A stretch of DNA of 64,000 nt from G963663315 sp963665165 (lineage in GTDB: Bacteria; Pseudomonadota; Gammaproteobacteria; Arenicellales; Poriferihabitantaceae). Under the pieces are notes generated by a model, which did no database searches, was not told the origin of the DNA, and saw nothing but the letters and a program-made list of their open reading frames with translations. The first letter of the stretch is position 1. Each line of letters starts with the position of its first letter. Shown here in pieces: positions 43,372 to 51,236 of this stretch. The translations under genes and the position numbers were made by a program. The stretch is from the NCBI GenBank assembly GCA_963665165.1, contig OY761989.1:2356001-2420000 (forward strand), given 5' to 3'.

Positions 43372-44664
43372 CTACAGTTGAACCACTTCCGTTCGCGTAT
43401 AGGGATCATCCCCTTTCGGAACGCTGACATCGTTACGCCATTTCGGGTTGGCTTCGAGTGAATTCTTGATGAACTCGTAATTGACCAGATCGTCGGCCAC
43501 CTTTTCCGGTGACAGGCCATCCAGAAATACATCGTCGCCGGTAACGACAGTCTGCTTCAAATCGTTGACCACAAGCTCGGTCGCCGAGCGGTATGGCCAG
43601 GCCTGGAAGTTAATCCGGTCCATACCCCATTCCGGATGCTTGATTGCAAGCGGATTGTTGTAGTAGGCGGGATCGTAGAACAGCATGGCGCGCTCGATTA
43701 CTGCTTTCGGGAATGGCAGGTACTTCTGCCCGTCACGTGACAACATCACAGCCATTTCCTCGCGATTTTCGGCCAGCGTGATCTGTGCTCTCACCACGGC
43801 ATTGTGGATACCCTGCGCCCATGCCGCCCGGTCCGGATCCATCGTATTCTCTTCGTGCATGACGACCACACAGCAGGGATGGCCTTTCCAGACGTCACCG
43901 GTAAACCGGAGCACCTTGCCCCCCGCCTTGAGTTCACCCAGGGCGTTGAAAGGTTCGGCTACGCAGTAACCGTCAATCGTGCCGGCAGCCAGCGCCGGTG
44001 GCATGGACGGTGGTGGCAGTACCAGGAAGTTACACTCATTTGGCCCTAATTCAGCATCCTGCGGACGAATGACCGGCGTGATTCCGGCATCACGTAACAG
44101 GCGTTGCGATACAATGTTGTGGATCGAGTACCAGTATGGCATTGCAAACTGCTTGCCGCCGAAATCGGCCGGCGAGTTGATACCGGTATTCTTGCCCACC
44201 ACGATTGCAGAACCATTGGTGTGGTCCCAAGCGGTGATTTTGACCGGGTAATTGTTGTTGTACCTCATCCAGATCGGAATCGGGATCAACATATGGGTCA
44301 GGTTGAAACGGTAGGAGGCGAAGGCTTCGACCAGCGGAGACCATCCTCGAATGAGCGTTGGCCGAACCGAATCGATACCCTCTTCTTTCAGGTATCCCAA
44401 TTCATGGGCAACCAGCAACGCAGCCGAGTCCGTGATTGGAATGTATCCGATCTTGACCACCGGATCCCAGTTGGTCTGCTGCGCCAGGCTGGAGGTTGGC
44501 AAGGTAAACCCGGCCGCAGTGGCGGCGGCGCCCAGTTGCAGCACTTCGCGTCGATTGACCGACGATCCAAGGATACCCTTGAAGGTGGGGTCGCACTCGA
44601 TTACAAGCTCCGGATCCTGGATACCGTCACCGTGTTTCGCGTAAATTTTTTTCATATCAGTCAT
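43372..44664 (-). CDS. NitT/TauT-family substrate-binding protein (CmpA/NrtA-like) with Tat signal
   Basis: About 430 residues. A long N-terminal region of about 36 residues precedes the twin-arginine motif NRREVLQLGAAATAAGFTLP, so export is probably by Tat, with cleavage near SLAQQ. The mature part starts VVKIGYIPITDSAALLVAHE, the hallmark of CmpA/NrtA-type anion-binding proteins, and includes WKGHPCCVVVMHEENTMDPD. CmpA/NrtA bind bicarbonate and nitrate; here the ligand is unknown, but thiocyanate fits the context. The ATG at 44664 is best because GGAGGA stands six bases upstream; an earlier ATG at 44670 abuts that sequence. Confidence 0.88.
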   Translation of the reverse strand: MTDMKKIYAKHGDGIQDPELVIECDPTFKGILGSSVNRREVLQLGAAATAAGFTLPTSSLAQQTNWDPVVKIGYIPITDSAALLVAHELGYLKEEGIDSVRPTLIRGWSPLVEAFASYRFNLTHMLIPIPIWMRYNNNYPVKITAWDHTNGSAIVVGKNTGINSPADFGGKQFAMPYWYSIHNIVSQRLLRDAGITPVIRPQDAELGPNECNFLVLPPPSMPPALAAGTIDGYCVAEPFNALGELKAGGKVLRFTGDVWKGHPCCVVVMHEENTMDPDRAAWAQGIHNAVVRAQITLAENREEMAVMLSRDGQKYLPFPKAVIERAMLFYDPAYYNNPLAIKHPEWGMDRINFQAWPYRSATELVVNDLKQTVVTGDDVFLDGLSPEKVADDLVNYEFIKNSLEANPKWRNDVSVPKGDDPYTRTEVVQL

Positions 44665-44706
44665 TCTCATTCCTCCGCAGTGTCAAATTCGGCGGCCGGA
44701 TGCCAC

Positions 44707-45609
44707 CTACGTCCAGCCAGGCTGGCTATACTTGCGGCCCGAAAACTCAAGTTTTGTCGGGTCGGCTACTATCGGTTCATCTTCCATGATCGGCTCATCG
44801 ATTATCAGTACATCCTCTTCCTCCCCGCTTTCCTGCGGTACATGCGTGGCATCGTGGAAAATTCCCATCAGTCTGGCACGCATTTCCTGTACTTTCGGAT
44901 CGCCGCGCTCACGCGGATCCGGAAGATCAACCTTGAAATCATGTACGATCCTGCCCGGAGAACCCGCCATCACCAGGGCACGGTCAGCCATCAGGATGGC
45001 CTCGTCGATATCGTGGGTAACCAGGACTACGTTGATGCAGAGTTGCTTGGCGATCTGGCGCACATCGTGCTGGAGAGAAGCGCGGGTGAAGGCATCCAGC
45101 GCCGAGAAGGGCTCATCCAGAAGCAGCATCTCCGGTTCCATGACCAGTGAACGCGCCAGCGCGACACGCTGTTGCTGGCCGCCTGACAGGTCCTGGGTAT
45201 TCTTGCGGGCAAACTCTTCCAGATGGACAAGTTCAAGCGCCTCATCGACACGGTCCGTAATGCGATCCTTCGGCCAATTCGCAAAGCGCAGGCCGACGCC
45301 GACATTCTGACGAACATTCATCCAGGGAAACAAATGGGGGGCCTGGAACATCATGACCCACCGCGAGGAAGGTTCAACGACTTCTTCATTATCCAGTCGA
45401 ACCTTGCCTATCGAATAAGGCAATAATCCCGCGACAACCTGAAGCAGCGTTGACTTGCCGCATCCGGATCGTCCGACTATGGTCAGGGCTTCTCCCGGTT
45501 CTGCCTTGAAACTGACATTTTCGAATGTAAAGGGAGATTTGTGCGTGTATTTATGCGAAAGTTCATCGACACTGATGTGGACACCACTGGAGCTTGCAGA
45601 ACTATTCAC
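44707..45609 (-). CDS. NitT/TauT-family ABC transporter ATPase
   Basis: A 300-residue ATPase: Walker A VGRSGCGKSTLLQV near residue 42, Q-loop MFQAPHLFPWMNVRQN near 88, signature LSGGQQQRVALARSLV near 143, Walker B LLLDEPFSALD near 163 and the switch His in THDIDEA. The group is SsuB/TauB/NrtD. Beyond the usual domain is an acidic tail of about 45 residues (EESGEEEDVLIIDEPIMED and onwards) not typical of the family. It starts 19 bases after the p15K stop, tying the importer to the hydrolase operon. Confidence 0.9.
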   Translation of the reverse strand: MNSSASSSGVHISVDELSHKYTHKSPFTFENVSFKAEPGEALTIVGRSGCGKSTLLQVVAGLLPYSIGKVRLDNEEVVEPSSRWVMMFQAPHLFPWMNVRQNVGVGLRFANWPKDRITDRVDEALELVHLEEFARKNTQDLSGGQQQRVALARSLVMEPEMLLLDEPFSALDAFTRASLQHDVRQIAKQLCINVVLVTHDIDEAILMADRALVMAGSPGRIVHDFKVDLPDPRERGDPKVQEMRARLMGIFHDATHVPQESGEEEDVLIIDEPIMEDEPIVADPTKLEFSGRKYSQPGWT

Positions 45610-45628
45610 TTTTTGATCGTCGTAATAT

Positions 45629-46066
45629 TCAAGTACAACTTGCCACGCTATCCAGCTCGCCGTCTTTCTGGTCCACCATGTTCAGGCGCTTTTCCACCGC
45701 CTTCTTGCGTGCCGCCAGTTCCTTCTCGTCAATCAGGCCGCGCCGAATCATCGAATGAGCCAGGGCCAGCAACTGCCGCTCAGGGAAAGGAACATCCTGG
45801 TACAACTCCTCGCTGAGATCGTCTTCCTCCCACCGGCGCTCCAACGCCGGCAAGGCACAATTTTTATCGGCCAGGACTTCGCATGTGGCATCCAGCCATA
45901 TTTTCCAGGGCGGGTCGGGATTATCCACTTTCCATTTCGACGCCAGATCCTCCCAACAACTGCCTTCCCGCCTGATTTCTTCCAGTAAGCCAATCGGCGA
46001 GTTTTCAAGATTGCGCGCCCGCATTTCCTCGTCGAGCGCAATCTTTTCGGGATTGATCAGGGCCAT
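45629..46066 (-). CDS. Thiocyanate hydrolase activator, P15K-like cobalt chaperone
   Basis: A 145-residue acidic, helical protein (IALDEEMRARNLENSPIGLL, then WKIWLDATCEVLADKNCALP, then FPERQLLALAHSMIRRGLID) belonging to the nitrile hydratase activator/accessory family. In Thiobacillus thioparus the gene just downstream of scnC encodes P15K, which promotes cobalt incorporation into thiocyanate hydrolase; the size and position here are the same. It lies 19 bases below scnC. Its fold resembles the N-terminal half of nitrile hydratase beta subunits, as is common for these activators. Confidence 0.85.
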   Translation of the reverse strand: MALINPEKIALDEEMRARNLENSPIGLLEEIRREGSCWEDLASKWKVDNPDPPWKIWLDATCEVLADKNCALPALERRWEEDDLSEELYQDVPFPERQLLALAHSMIRRGLIDEKELAARKKAVEKRLNMVDQKDGELDSVASCT

Positions 46067-46085
46067 ATCGGCATCGCGCGGTTGT

Positions 46086-46781
46086 CTAGTGGCTGTAGGG
46101 CTTCAACGCCTTGCGAACCGGGCGGGGATCGTTCGCGGTCTTGCCCGGCTTCGGCACGGCCACGCCGATCAGGCAATCGCGCGTGATGATTTCGGTCAAT
46201 TGATCCTCGGTCCAGCCCTCGGTCCCTTCCGGCCGAACCGGCAGTACCACGAAGCGGGACTTCTGGTTGGAGTCGACCACCCGGACTTCCACTTCTTCCG
46301 ACAACTGCAATCCGAACTCCGACAATACCTGCCGGGGCCAGCGTACCAGACGACGACGATAATTCGGCGTACGATACCACTCGGGAGACTGGCCCAGAAT
46401 CGGACGCGGGTAGCAGGAACACAAAGTGCAAACCACGACATGCTTCAGGGTTGGCGTATCTTCCATGACGCGGAAGCTGCAATAGTCGCTGGGGGTGCCG
46501 AACCGGGTCGGCATGGTTCTGACCCAATCAATCCCGACTTCGAGGCTGGCCTTGACGCCATCCTCGACCGCGAGTTTTTTGAATTCAGGGTCCAGCCAGG
46601 CCTTGGCTACAAGGCGCGCCGCCGGCAACGGCCCGAGAGTATGCATATACTCGGTCCAGGTATTATGATCCTCCTGGGTGAACAGGCCCTTTTCAATGGC
46701 AAGTTCGCGAACCGCGATTTCCAGGATTTCAAATTCGCTTACTTCATCGACCATCGGTGCGTGCTTGTGATCGTCAGACAT
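46086..46781 (-). CDS. scnC: Thiocyanate hydrolase gamma subunit (cobalt-binding)
   Basis: A 231-residue catalytic subunit homologous to the nitrile hydratase alpha chain. The metal site VCTLCSCY has Cys118, Cys121, Ser122 and Cys123; Thr rather than Ser after the first Cys marks the cobalt type. The following PRPILGQSPEWYRTPNYRRR is as in thiocyanate hydrolases. The enzyme turns thiocyanate into carbonyl sulfide and ammonia in the cytoplasm; two of the cysteines are expected to be oxidised after translation. The separate alpha and beta genes and the P15K gene distinguish it from two-subunit nitrile hydratase. It is 62 bases below scnA. Confidence 0.95.
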   Translation of the reverse strand: MSDDHKHAPMVDEVSEFEILEIAVRELAIEKGLFTQEDHNTWTEYMHTLGPLPAARLVAKAWLDPEFKKLAVEDGVKASLEVGIDWVRTMPTRFGTPSDYCSFRVMEDTPTLKHVVVCTLCSCYPRPILGQSPEWYRTPNYRRRLVRWPRQVLSEFGLQLSEEVEVRVVDSNQKSRFVVLPVRPEGTEGWTEDQLTEIITRDCLIGVAVPKPGKTANDPRPVRKALKPYSH

Positions 46782-46843
46782 TTATCTTTCCTCTCAAACG
46801 GTTATTTCGTCAATTCGAGCGAGTGCGGGTTCCGGCGCAGGGT

Positions 46844-47215
46844 CTAGGCCGACTCCAGCCAACGCTCCGGCAATTCGGTTTCCAGCGTATCGCCGCCAAA
46901 GGCCTGCGGATAATCGGGCCAAAGATCACTCTGCCTGAAGACCAGGCTGTAAAACCATTCGACCTGGTCGGTATTGTCCCAGGCCTCGTCTTCGGCGGCC
47001 GGACTTTCATAGACAACCGCAGAAACGGTGCACTCCGTTCCACGCAGGTAGGTCTGCGTCCGGGTATAGAACAGGTCAGGCAGGTCACGTACCCGGACCC
47101 TGTCTCCCACATTGAACCGGGCCGGCGAAGCTTCCCCGGCAAAACACTGGGGGTCGCCAATCCCCGTGGCTTTCTTGACATGATGTTCGCGGTCGTAAAT
47201 CGGTTTGTTACTCAT
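46844..47215 (-). CDS. scnA: Thiocyanate hydrolase alpha subunit
   Basis: A 123-residue protein equivalent to the C-terminal half of the nitrile hydratase beta chain. Conserved stretches are HHVKKATGIGDPQCFAG, FNVGDRVRVRDLPDLFYTRT, YESPAAEDEAW and the C-terminal DTLETELPERWLE, all closely like ScnA of Thiobacillus thioparus as remembered (126 residues). It overlaps scnB by eight bases, so the two halves are made together. With ScnB and ScnC it forms the hydrolase, a dodecamer in the studied enzyme. Confidence 0.95.
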   Translation of the reverse strand: MSNKPIYDREHHVKKATGIGDPQCFAGEASPARFNVGDRVRVRDLPDLFYTRTQTYLRGTECTVSAVVYESPAAEDEAWDNTDQVEWFYSLVFRQSDLWPDYPQAFGGDTLETELPERWLESA

Positions 47216-47639
47216 AACGTTGCCTCACCTCGTGAATCTTGTCCTGAAGCTCGCTCAGGCTGACATATTGTTTGTCGACCAGGATCAGTGCCGCGGTCAT
47301 CAACCAGCGGCCGTAGTACGGCAGGCCGAGGTAAATCGTCTGTCCGACATCAACGTTTTGACGACGCCGGCGCTCCTCGGCATTCCAGACACCCCGCCAG
47401 GCCAGTACCTCGCAAGTGACAAAAGTATTGTGTTCCCAAATCTCCTCTTCCTTCTCTTCCCAGGTGATCGGGATATCCGGTTCGCCGCCAACATCATGTG
47501 ACGAGCGCGTGTAGGCGCGATAGTGGTCATCATCAACCATATCGGGAGAGGGTGCGTGGGTTTCGCTATGCAGGGCAGGCTGGAATTGTTTGACAATATC
47601 CAGATGCCGCATGATTCTATCTCGGGTAGATGAAGGCAT
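47208..47639 (-). CDS. scnB: Thiocyanate hydrolase beta subunit
   Basis: A 143-residue protein equivalent to the N-terminal half of the nitrile hydratase beta chain. HDVGGEPDIPITWEEKEEEI, VLAWRGVWNAEERRRRQN and VDVGQTIYLGLPYYGRWL match ScnB proteins closely. It is about 14 residues shorter at the C-terminus than the Thiobacillus thioparus protein (157). It is the first gene of the minus-strand cluster; GAGGAG stands 11 bases upstream of the ATG, a little far, so the start might be slightly downstream. The promoter should lie in the 359-base gap shared with the divergent lysR gene. Confidence 0.95.
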   Translation of the reverse strand: MPSSTRDRIMRHLDIVKQFQPALHSETHAPSPDMVDDDHYRAYTRSSHDVGGEPDIPITWEEKEEEIWEHNTFVTCEVLAWRGVWNAEERRRRQNVDVGQTIYLGLPYYGRWLMTAALILVDKQYVSLSELQDKIHEVRQRYE

Positions 47640-47812
47640 GTCTGGAAGATCTCCTCAATGGTACTGGTTCGTATGCCCGGCGATGTATTCTGCGCGACAA
47701 AAGCGCTCTTTATTTTGTTATTCTCAAGTCCGGCGGAAACATCGCCATCCAAATTATAAAACTCTAGTTTACGCTGAGTCTGTCCTTGAAAGAGTAACAA
47801 ACTATCCCATCA

Positions 47813-47850
47813 AGTCAAGTCACTTTATCCTATCAGGTCTATAGGATAAA
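47813..47850 (-). promoter_or_regulatory. Long perfect inverted repeat next to a candidate scnB promoter
   Basis: TTTATCCTAT (47824-47833), seven bases, then ATAGGATAAA (47841-47850) form an inverted repeat with perfect ten-base arms. On the minus strand it ends five bases before a possible -35 TTGACT (47813-47818), where an activating LysR regulator would bind; a weak -10 TACTCT lies 16 bases further. The repeat is certain; the promoter is weak and its link to scnB is inferred. Confidence 0.6.
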
Positions 47851-47902
47851 CTTATAGTTTCGGATGAATTTCTGACCCGGTGGATTATTGGAACTCATGA
47901 TA

Positions 47903-47920
47903 CTATAGTTATCATTATAG
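47903..47920. promoter_or_regulatory. Second palindrome in the scnB-lysR gap
   Basis: CTATA (47903-47907) and TATAG (47916-47920) flank an eight-base A/T-rich centre, an interrupted dyad of the LysR box type. It lies about 80 bases before the lysR start and 70 bases from the larger repeat at 47824-47850, so the two may serve as autoregulatory and activation sites. Apart from these, the 359-base gap 47640-47998 holds no gene that could be recognised. Confidence 0.5.
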
Positions 47921-47998
47921 AAAATCCGGATAATTTCATCCGCCTGAATCCCGGCCGTCATCCGGATGTTCGGGACAGGCTGGAAAACAGTGACCGCC

Positions 47999-49039
47999 AT
48001 GTACCGAAAAATCATATTCCCCAGAGCGCTGGAGTACTTTCTGACAATCGTTGAATATGGCAGTTTCTCCCGGGCCGCGGAAGCCCTGCATGTTTCCCAG
48101 CCTTCGCTTTCGCAACAGATCAAACAGCTTGAGAGTTTGCTCCAGACCCGGCTGCTGATCCGGCCCGGACGCACTGTCCGGCTGACCGATGCAGGTGAAA
48201 TATTCCATGGGTTCGCCAAGCGCGCGCGGGCCGAGATGATCGCAGGCGCTCGCGCGGTCAATGACGTACGGGATTTGAGCCGGGGTACGTTAAGAGTTGG
48301 CTGGACGCCGATAACCGATCACCTGACCTATGACCTGATCGACAGCTTCCATCATCAGCACCCCGGCATTATCCTGTCAACCTTCGAAATGTCGCAGGAA
48401 TACCTCGAACAGTCCGTTACTGAAGACACCATCGACATCGGCATCGCGTTCACCAAACCCAATGCAAATAATGTGCATGTCCAGGAATTCGAAACCCGGA
48501 TCATGTTCAACGAGTCGCTGTTCCTCGCCGTTGGCGACAAACACCCGCTTGCAAGGTTTGCCCGGGGCAAGACGCCGAAAACTGACTCACCCCTTTCCAT
48601 GGTATTGCTCAACCGGGACTTTGCCCTGCGCCAGCATATTGACGAATACTGCGAGAAACACTCACTCACCCCGCAGATCTCGATAGAAACCAACTCGGTC
48701 AGTGTCATTCTCGAACTTGTCCAGTCCGGCCGGCTTGCCACCATCCTGCCAAAGAGCATTATCGACAGTCGGAGTAATCTGCACTCAATAAAACTGGAGG
48801 CCAATCTGCCGCAGCACGCCGTCAGCCTGATCTGGCACCGCTACGGTTATATCAACCCGGCTTGTGCAGCATTTATCGAGCTGGCTACGAATTGGCGCCC
48901 GCAAACGCACAAGGAGAAAGCCACATCGCCCCGCCAACCCGCTGACAGCAAAATTCCTGTGCTCCCCACCTCCTTTCTACGCTGGGCCCGGAGCGCCCAG
49001 CCCGCGCCGCAGTACCTGAATCCCCTGGTCAGGAACTGA
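47999..49039 (+). CDS. LysR-family transcriptional regulator
   Basis: About 346 residues. The N-terminal winged helix is clear: PRALEYFLTIVEYGSFSRAA, then LHVSQPSLSQQIKQLESLL near residue 29, followed by the inducer-binding domain (TLRVGWTPITDHLTYDLIDS region and GIAFTKPNANNVHVQEFETR). It has a C-terminal extension of about 40 residues that is Pro- and Arg-rich and not typical. Divergent placement from scnB with palindromes between suggests it controls the thiocyanate cluster, possibly with thiocyanate or a sulfur compound as inducer. The ATG at 47999 fits the family start; the frame is open 11 codons further upstream. Confidence 0.88.
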   Translation: MYRKIIFPRALEYFLTIVEYGSFSRAAEALHVSQPSLSQQIKQLESLLQTRLLIRPGRTVRLTDAGEIFHGFAKRARAEMIAGARAVNDVRDLSRGTLRVGWTPITDHLTYDLIDSFHHQHPGIILSTFEMSQEYLEQSVTEDTIDIGIAFTKPNANNVHVQEFETRIMFNESLFLAVGDKHPLARFARGKTPKTDSPLSMVLLNRDFALRQHIDEYCEKHSLTPQISIETNSVSVILELVQSGRLATILPKSIIDSRSNLHSIKLEANLPQHAVSLIWHRYGYINPACAAFIELATNWRPQTHKEKATSPRQPADSKIPVLPTSFLRWARSAQPAPQYLNPLVRN

Positions 49040-49116
49040 CGGATTCACCTGAAAGGCCTGCAACAGCAAGGCTTGCGTGCGAAAACCGGCATTGCCGGCG
49101 CGCCGCGCACAACCGA

Positions 49117-49383
49117 TCAGGAATTCTTTGGGGGGTCACGCTCGTATTTGGCGTTTTCTAGTAACCGAAAAATCCGGAAAGCGACTCCGAAACCGATTAA
49201 CAGCGATACGATGATCAGCACGATATTCGAGATCACGATATCGCCGCCGATATCGGTCTCGATGCCCAACAGCCAGGCGAGCAGAACCATGACCAGCCAG
49301 GCCAGGAAAATACCCCCGAAAATCAGGATTCGCAGCGGCCGCGTACCCTGCATCAGGAAAACAATAAATCGCTCTTTCATCAT
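49117..49383 (-). CDS. Small protein with two transmembrane helices
   Basis: About 88 residues, not recognised. After a short amphipathic start (MMKERFIVFLMQGTRPLRIL) come two hydrophobic helices (FGGIFLAWLVMVLLAWLLGI and ISNIVLIIVSLLIGFGVAF) and a charged cytoplasmic tail ending PPKNS. The frame is open to 49470, but the pair of ATGs at 49383 and 49380 behind GAAGGG is the better start. It is convergent with lysR and lies close to the malic enzyme gene on the same strand. Function unknown. Confidence 0.6.
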   Translation of the reverse strand: MMKERFIVFLMQGTRPLRILIFGGIFLAWLVMVLLAWLLGIETDIGGDIVISNIVLIIVSLLIGFGVAFRIFRLLENAKYERDPPKNS

Positions 49384-49471
49384 ACCCTTCGCTTGACGCA
49401 ACTCCGGACACACAGTGTACTTCAGAATCGCCGGAAGTTCACCTCCGGGGAGGCGGTCGAACCGGGCCACT

Positions 49472-51091
49472 TCAGTAAACCGGGTCGTACATGGATGCCT
49501 GGATGTGTTCGGTCAGGTTTTCCGGGGGCGCTTCCTGGGTAATGCCGTGTTGCCAGGCAAAATCGGCAATGGCTCTGGCAATCGTGAAGGAGACCTTGCG
49601 GATTTGATTGATTTCGGGATAAATCGAACCGGCCTCGAGATCTTCTTCAGTCACCGCGCCAGCCAGGGCTTTCGCGGATTCCAGGAAGATTGAATCCGGT
49701 ATCGTCCTGGCTCCGCATGCGGTCATCCCCAACCCGATACCTGGAAAGATATACGAATTGTTGCCTTGGCCAGGCCGAAAAATCCGGCCATCATGGACGA
49801 CCTCTCCAAATGGACTGCCGCTTGCGAACACGCCCCGACCCTCCGTCCATCGGTACGCCTGTTCGGCGGTGCATTCCGAGCGGCTGGTCGGATTGGATAA
49901 CGCAAATATACCTGGGCGGGATTTGATATCGGCCATCTTGCGAATGATTTGCTCCGAAAACATACCGGGCTGTCCGGTTGCACCGATCAGTATATCAGGG
50001 CGATGAACATCCAGAGCTTCGATAAATGGGTAATCGGGCAGGTCATGGGCAAAGCGCCGGATGTGATCCGCCAGATTCCTTGCGGACCGGGTGATTAGTC
50101 CCTTGCTGTTGAAATACCATAAACGCCGATGGGCCTGTTCATGGCTGAGACCTTCCGCCATGAGCGCCTTTGCAATCATGGCTCCTATTCCGGAGGCCGC
50201 GGAACCGGCGCCCATGAAAGTGAATCTCAAATCCCTGAACGGCACACCTGAAATCCGGGTGGAAGCGTAGGCCCCGGCCAGAACGACTGCCGCCGTACCC
50301 TGTATATCATCATTAAAACACAGTATGTCGTCACGATATCTGTCAAGCAATGCAAACGCGTTTTGTGAGGCAAAATCCTCAAACTGGATCAGCGCTCCGG
50401 GATAAGCGTCCCTGGCAGCGTCGATAAATTCATCCATCAAACTGTAATAGTCTTCACCCCGGCATCTTTTCTGTCTCGTGCCCAGATAAACGGGATCATT
50501 GAGCAACTCCTCGTTATCGGTACCGATATCGAACATGACCGGTAGTGTCTGTTCGGGATGAATCCCGGCACAGGCGCAATACAGGCTCAGTTTCCCGATC
50601 GGGATACCCATGCCGTTGGCTCCCAGATCCCCCAGGCCGAGGATCCTTTCCCCGTCCGTGACCACAATGATCCGTATATCCCGGTGCGGCCAGTTATCCA
50701 GAATTTCCCGTATTCTCCCCCGATCCCGTACGGTAATGTAAAAACCTTTCGTCTTTCTGAAAATATTCGCGAACTCCTTGCATGCCTGACCGACCGTCGG
50801 GGTATAGATAAGCGGCATGATCTCCTTGATATGTTCGATCACCATCCTGTAAAACAACCGTTCGTTGCGATCCTGCAGGGCAGACAGAAAAATATATTTC
50901 TCCAGGGCGCTATCCTTGCGGCGTAAATTTGCCAGCGCCTGGTCAACCTGGGAGTCCATAGAACCAATCGCGGCGGGCAGCAGGCCCCGCAATTTCAGCC
51001 GGTCCCGTTCTTCTTCAGTAAATGCCGTCGATTTGTTGTGGGCGGGACTCAGCAGCAAATCCACGCCGGTCAAACCCGGATTGGGTTTCAT
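49472..51091 (-). CDS. maeA: NAD-dependent malic enzyme
   Basis: A 539-residue enzyme that decarboxylates malate to pyruvate with NAD(P) reduction. MPLIYTPTVGQACKEFANIF (near residue 93), the catalytic region with TDGERILGLGDLGANGMGIP (near 145), FEDFASQNAFALLDRY with the metal ligands (near 222), NDDIQGTAAVVLAGAY and FTFMGAGSAASGIGAMI (NAD-binding) are all present. The length is close to E. coli MaeA (565), although the NAD versus NADP preference cannot be read with certainty. It stands alone, divergent from the RnfB-like gene. Confidence 0.94.
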   Translation of the reverse strand: MKPNPGLTGVDLLLSPAHNKSTAFTEEERDRLKLRGLLPAAIGSMDSQVDQALANLRRKDSALEKYIFLSALQDRNERLFYRMVIEHIKEIMPLIYTPTVGQACKEFANIFRKTKGFYITVRDRGRIREILDNWPHRDIRIIVVTDGERILGLGDLGANGMGIPIGKLSLYCACAGIHPEQTLPVMFDIGTDNEELLNDPVYLGTRQKRCRGEDYYSLMDEFIDAARDAYPGALIQFEDFASQNAFALLDRYRDDILCFNDDIQGTAAVVLAGAYASTRISGVPFRDLRFTFMGAGSAASGIGAMIAKALMAEGLSHEQAHRRLWYFNSKGLITRSARNLADHIRRFAHDLPDYPFIEALDVHRPDILIGATGQPGMFSEQIIRKMADIKSRPGIFALSNPTSRSECTAEQAYRWTEGRGVFASGSPFGEVVHDGRIFRPGQGNNSYIFPGIGLGMTACGARTIPDSIFLESAKALAGAVTEEDLEAGSIYPEINQIRKVSFTIARAIADFAWQHGITQEAPPENLTEHIQASMYDPVY

Positions 51092-51236
51092 TCAATACCG
51101 TACTTCAGGAATGTGTTTGATTGACCGGCATTATATACTTGATATTGACTGCCTGCATTTACTTCAGCCACTATAACCATACAATATACCCTGCCGCGAC
51201 CTACCGGATTCTAATGGATACCCGCCACAACCTGTC

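Noticed and set aside
44104..45150. Open frame of about 350 codons on the plus strand
   Set aside because: It is antisense to the binding protein and ATPase of the importer, both of which are clear.
45629..47639. Nitrile hydratase or toyocamycin nitrile hydratase in place of thiocyanate hydrolase
   Set aside because: The beta chain is split into two short genes with sequences very close to ScnB and ScnA, P15K follows scnC as in Thiobacillus, and the neighbours are sulfur genes.
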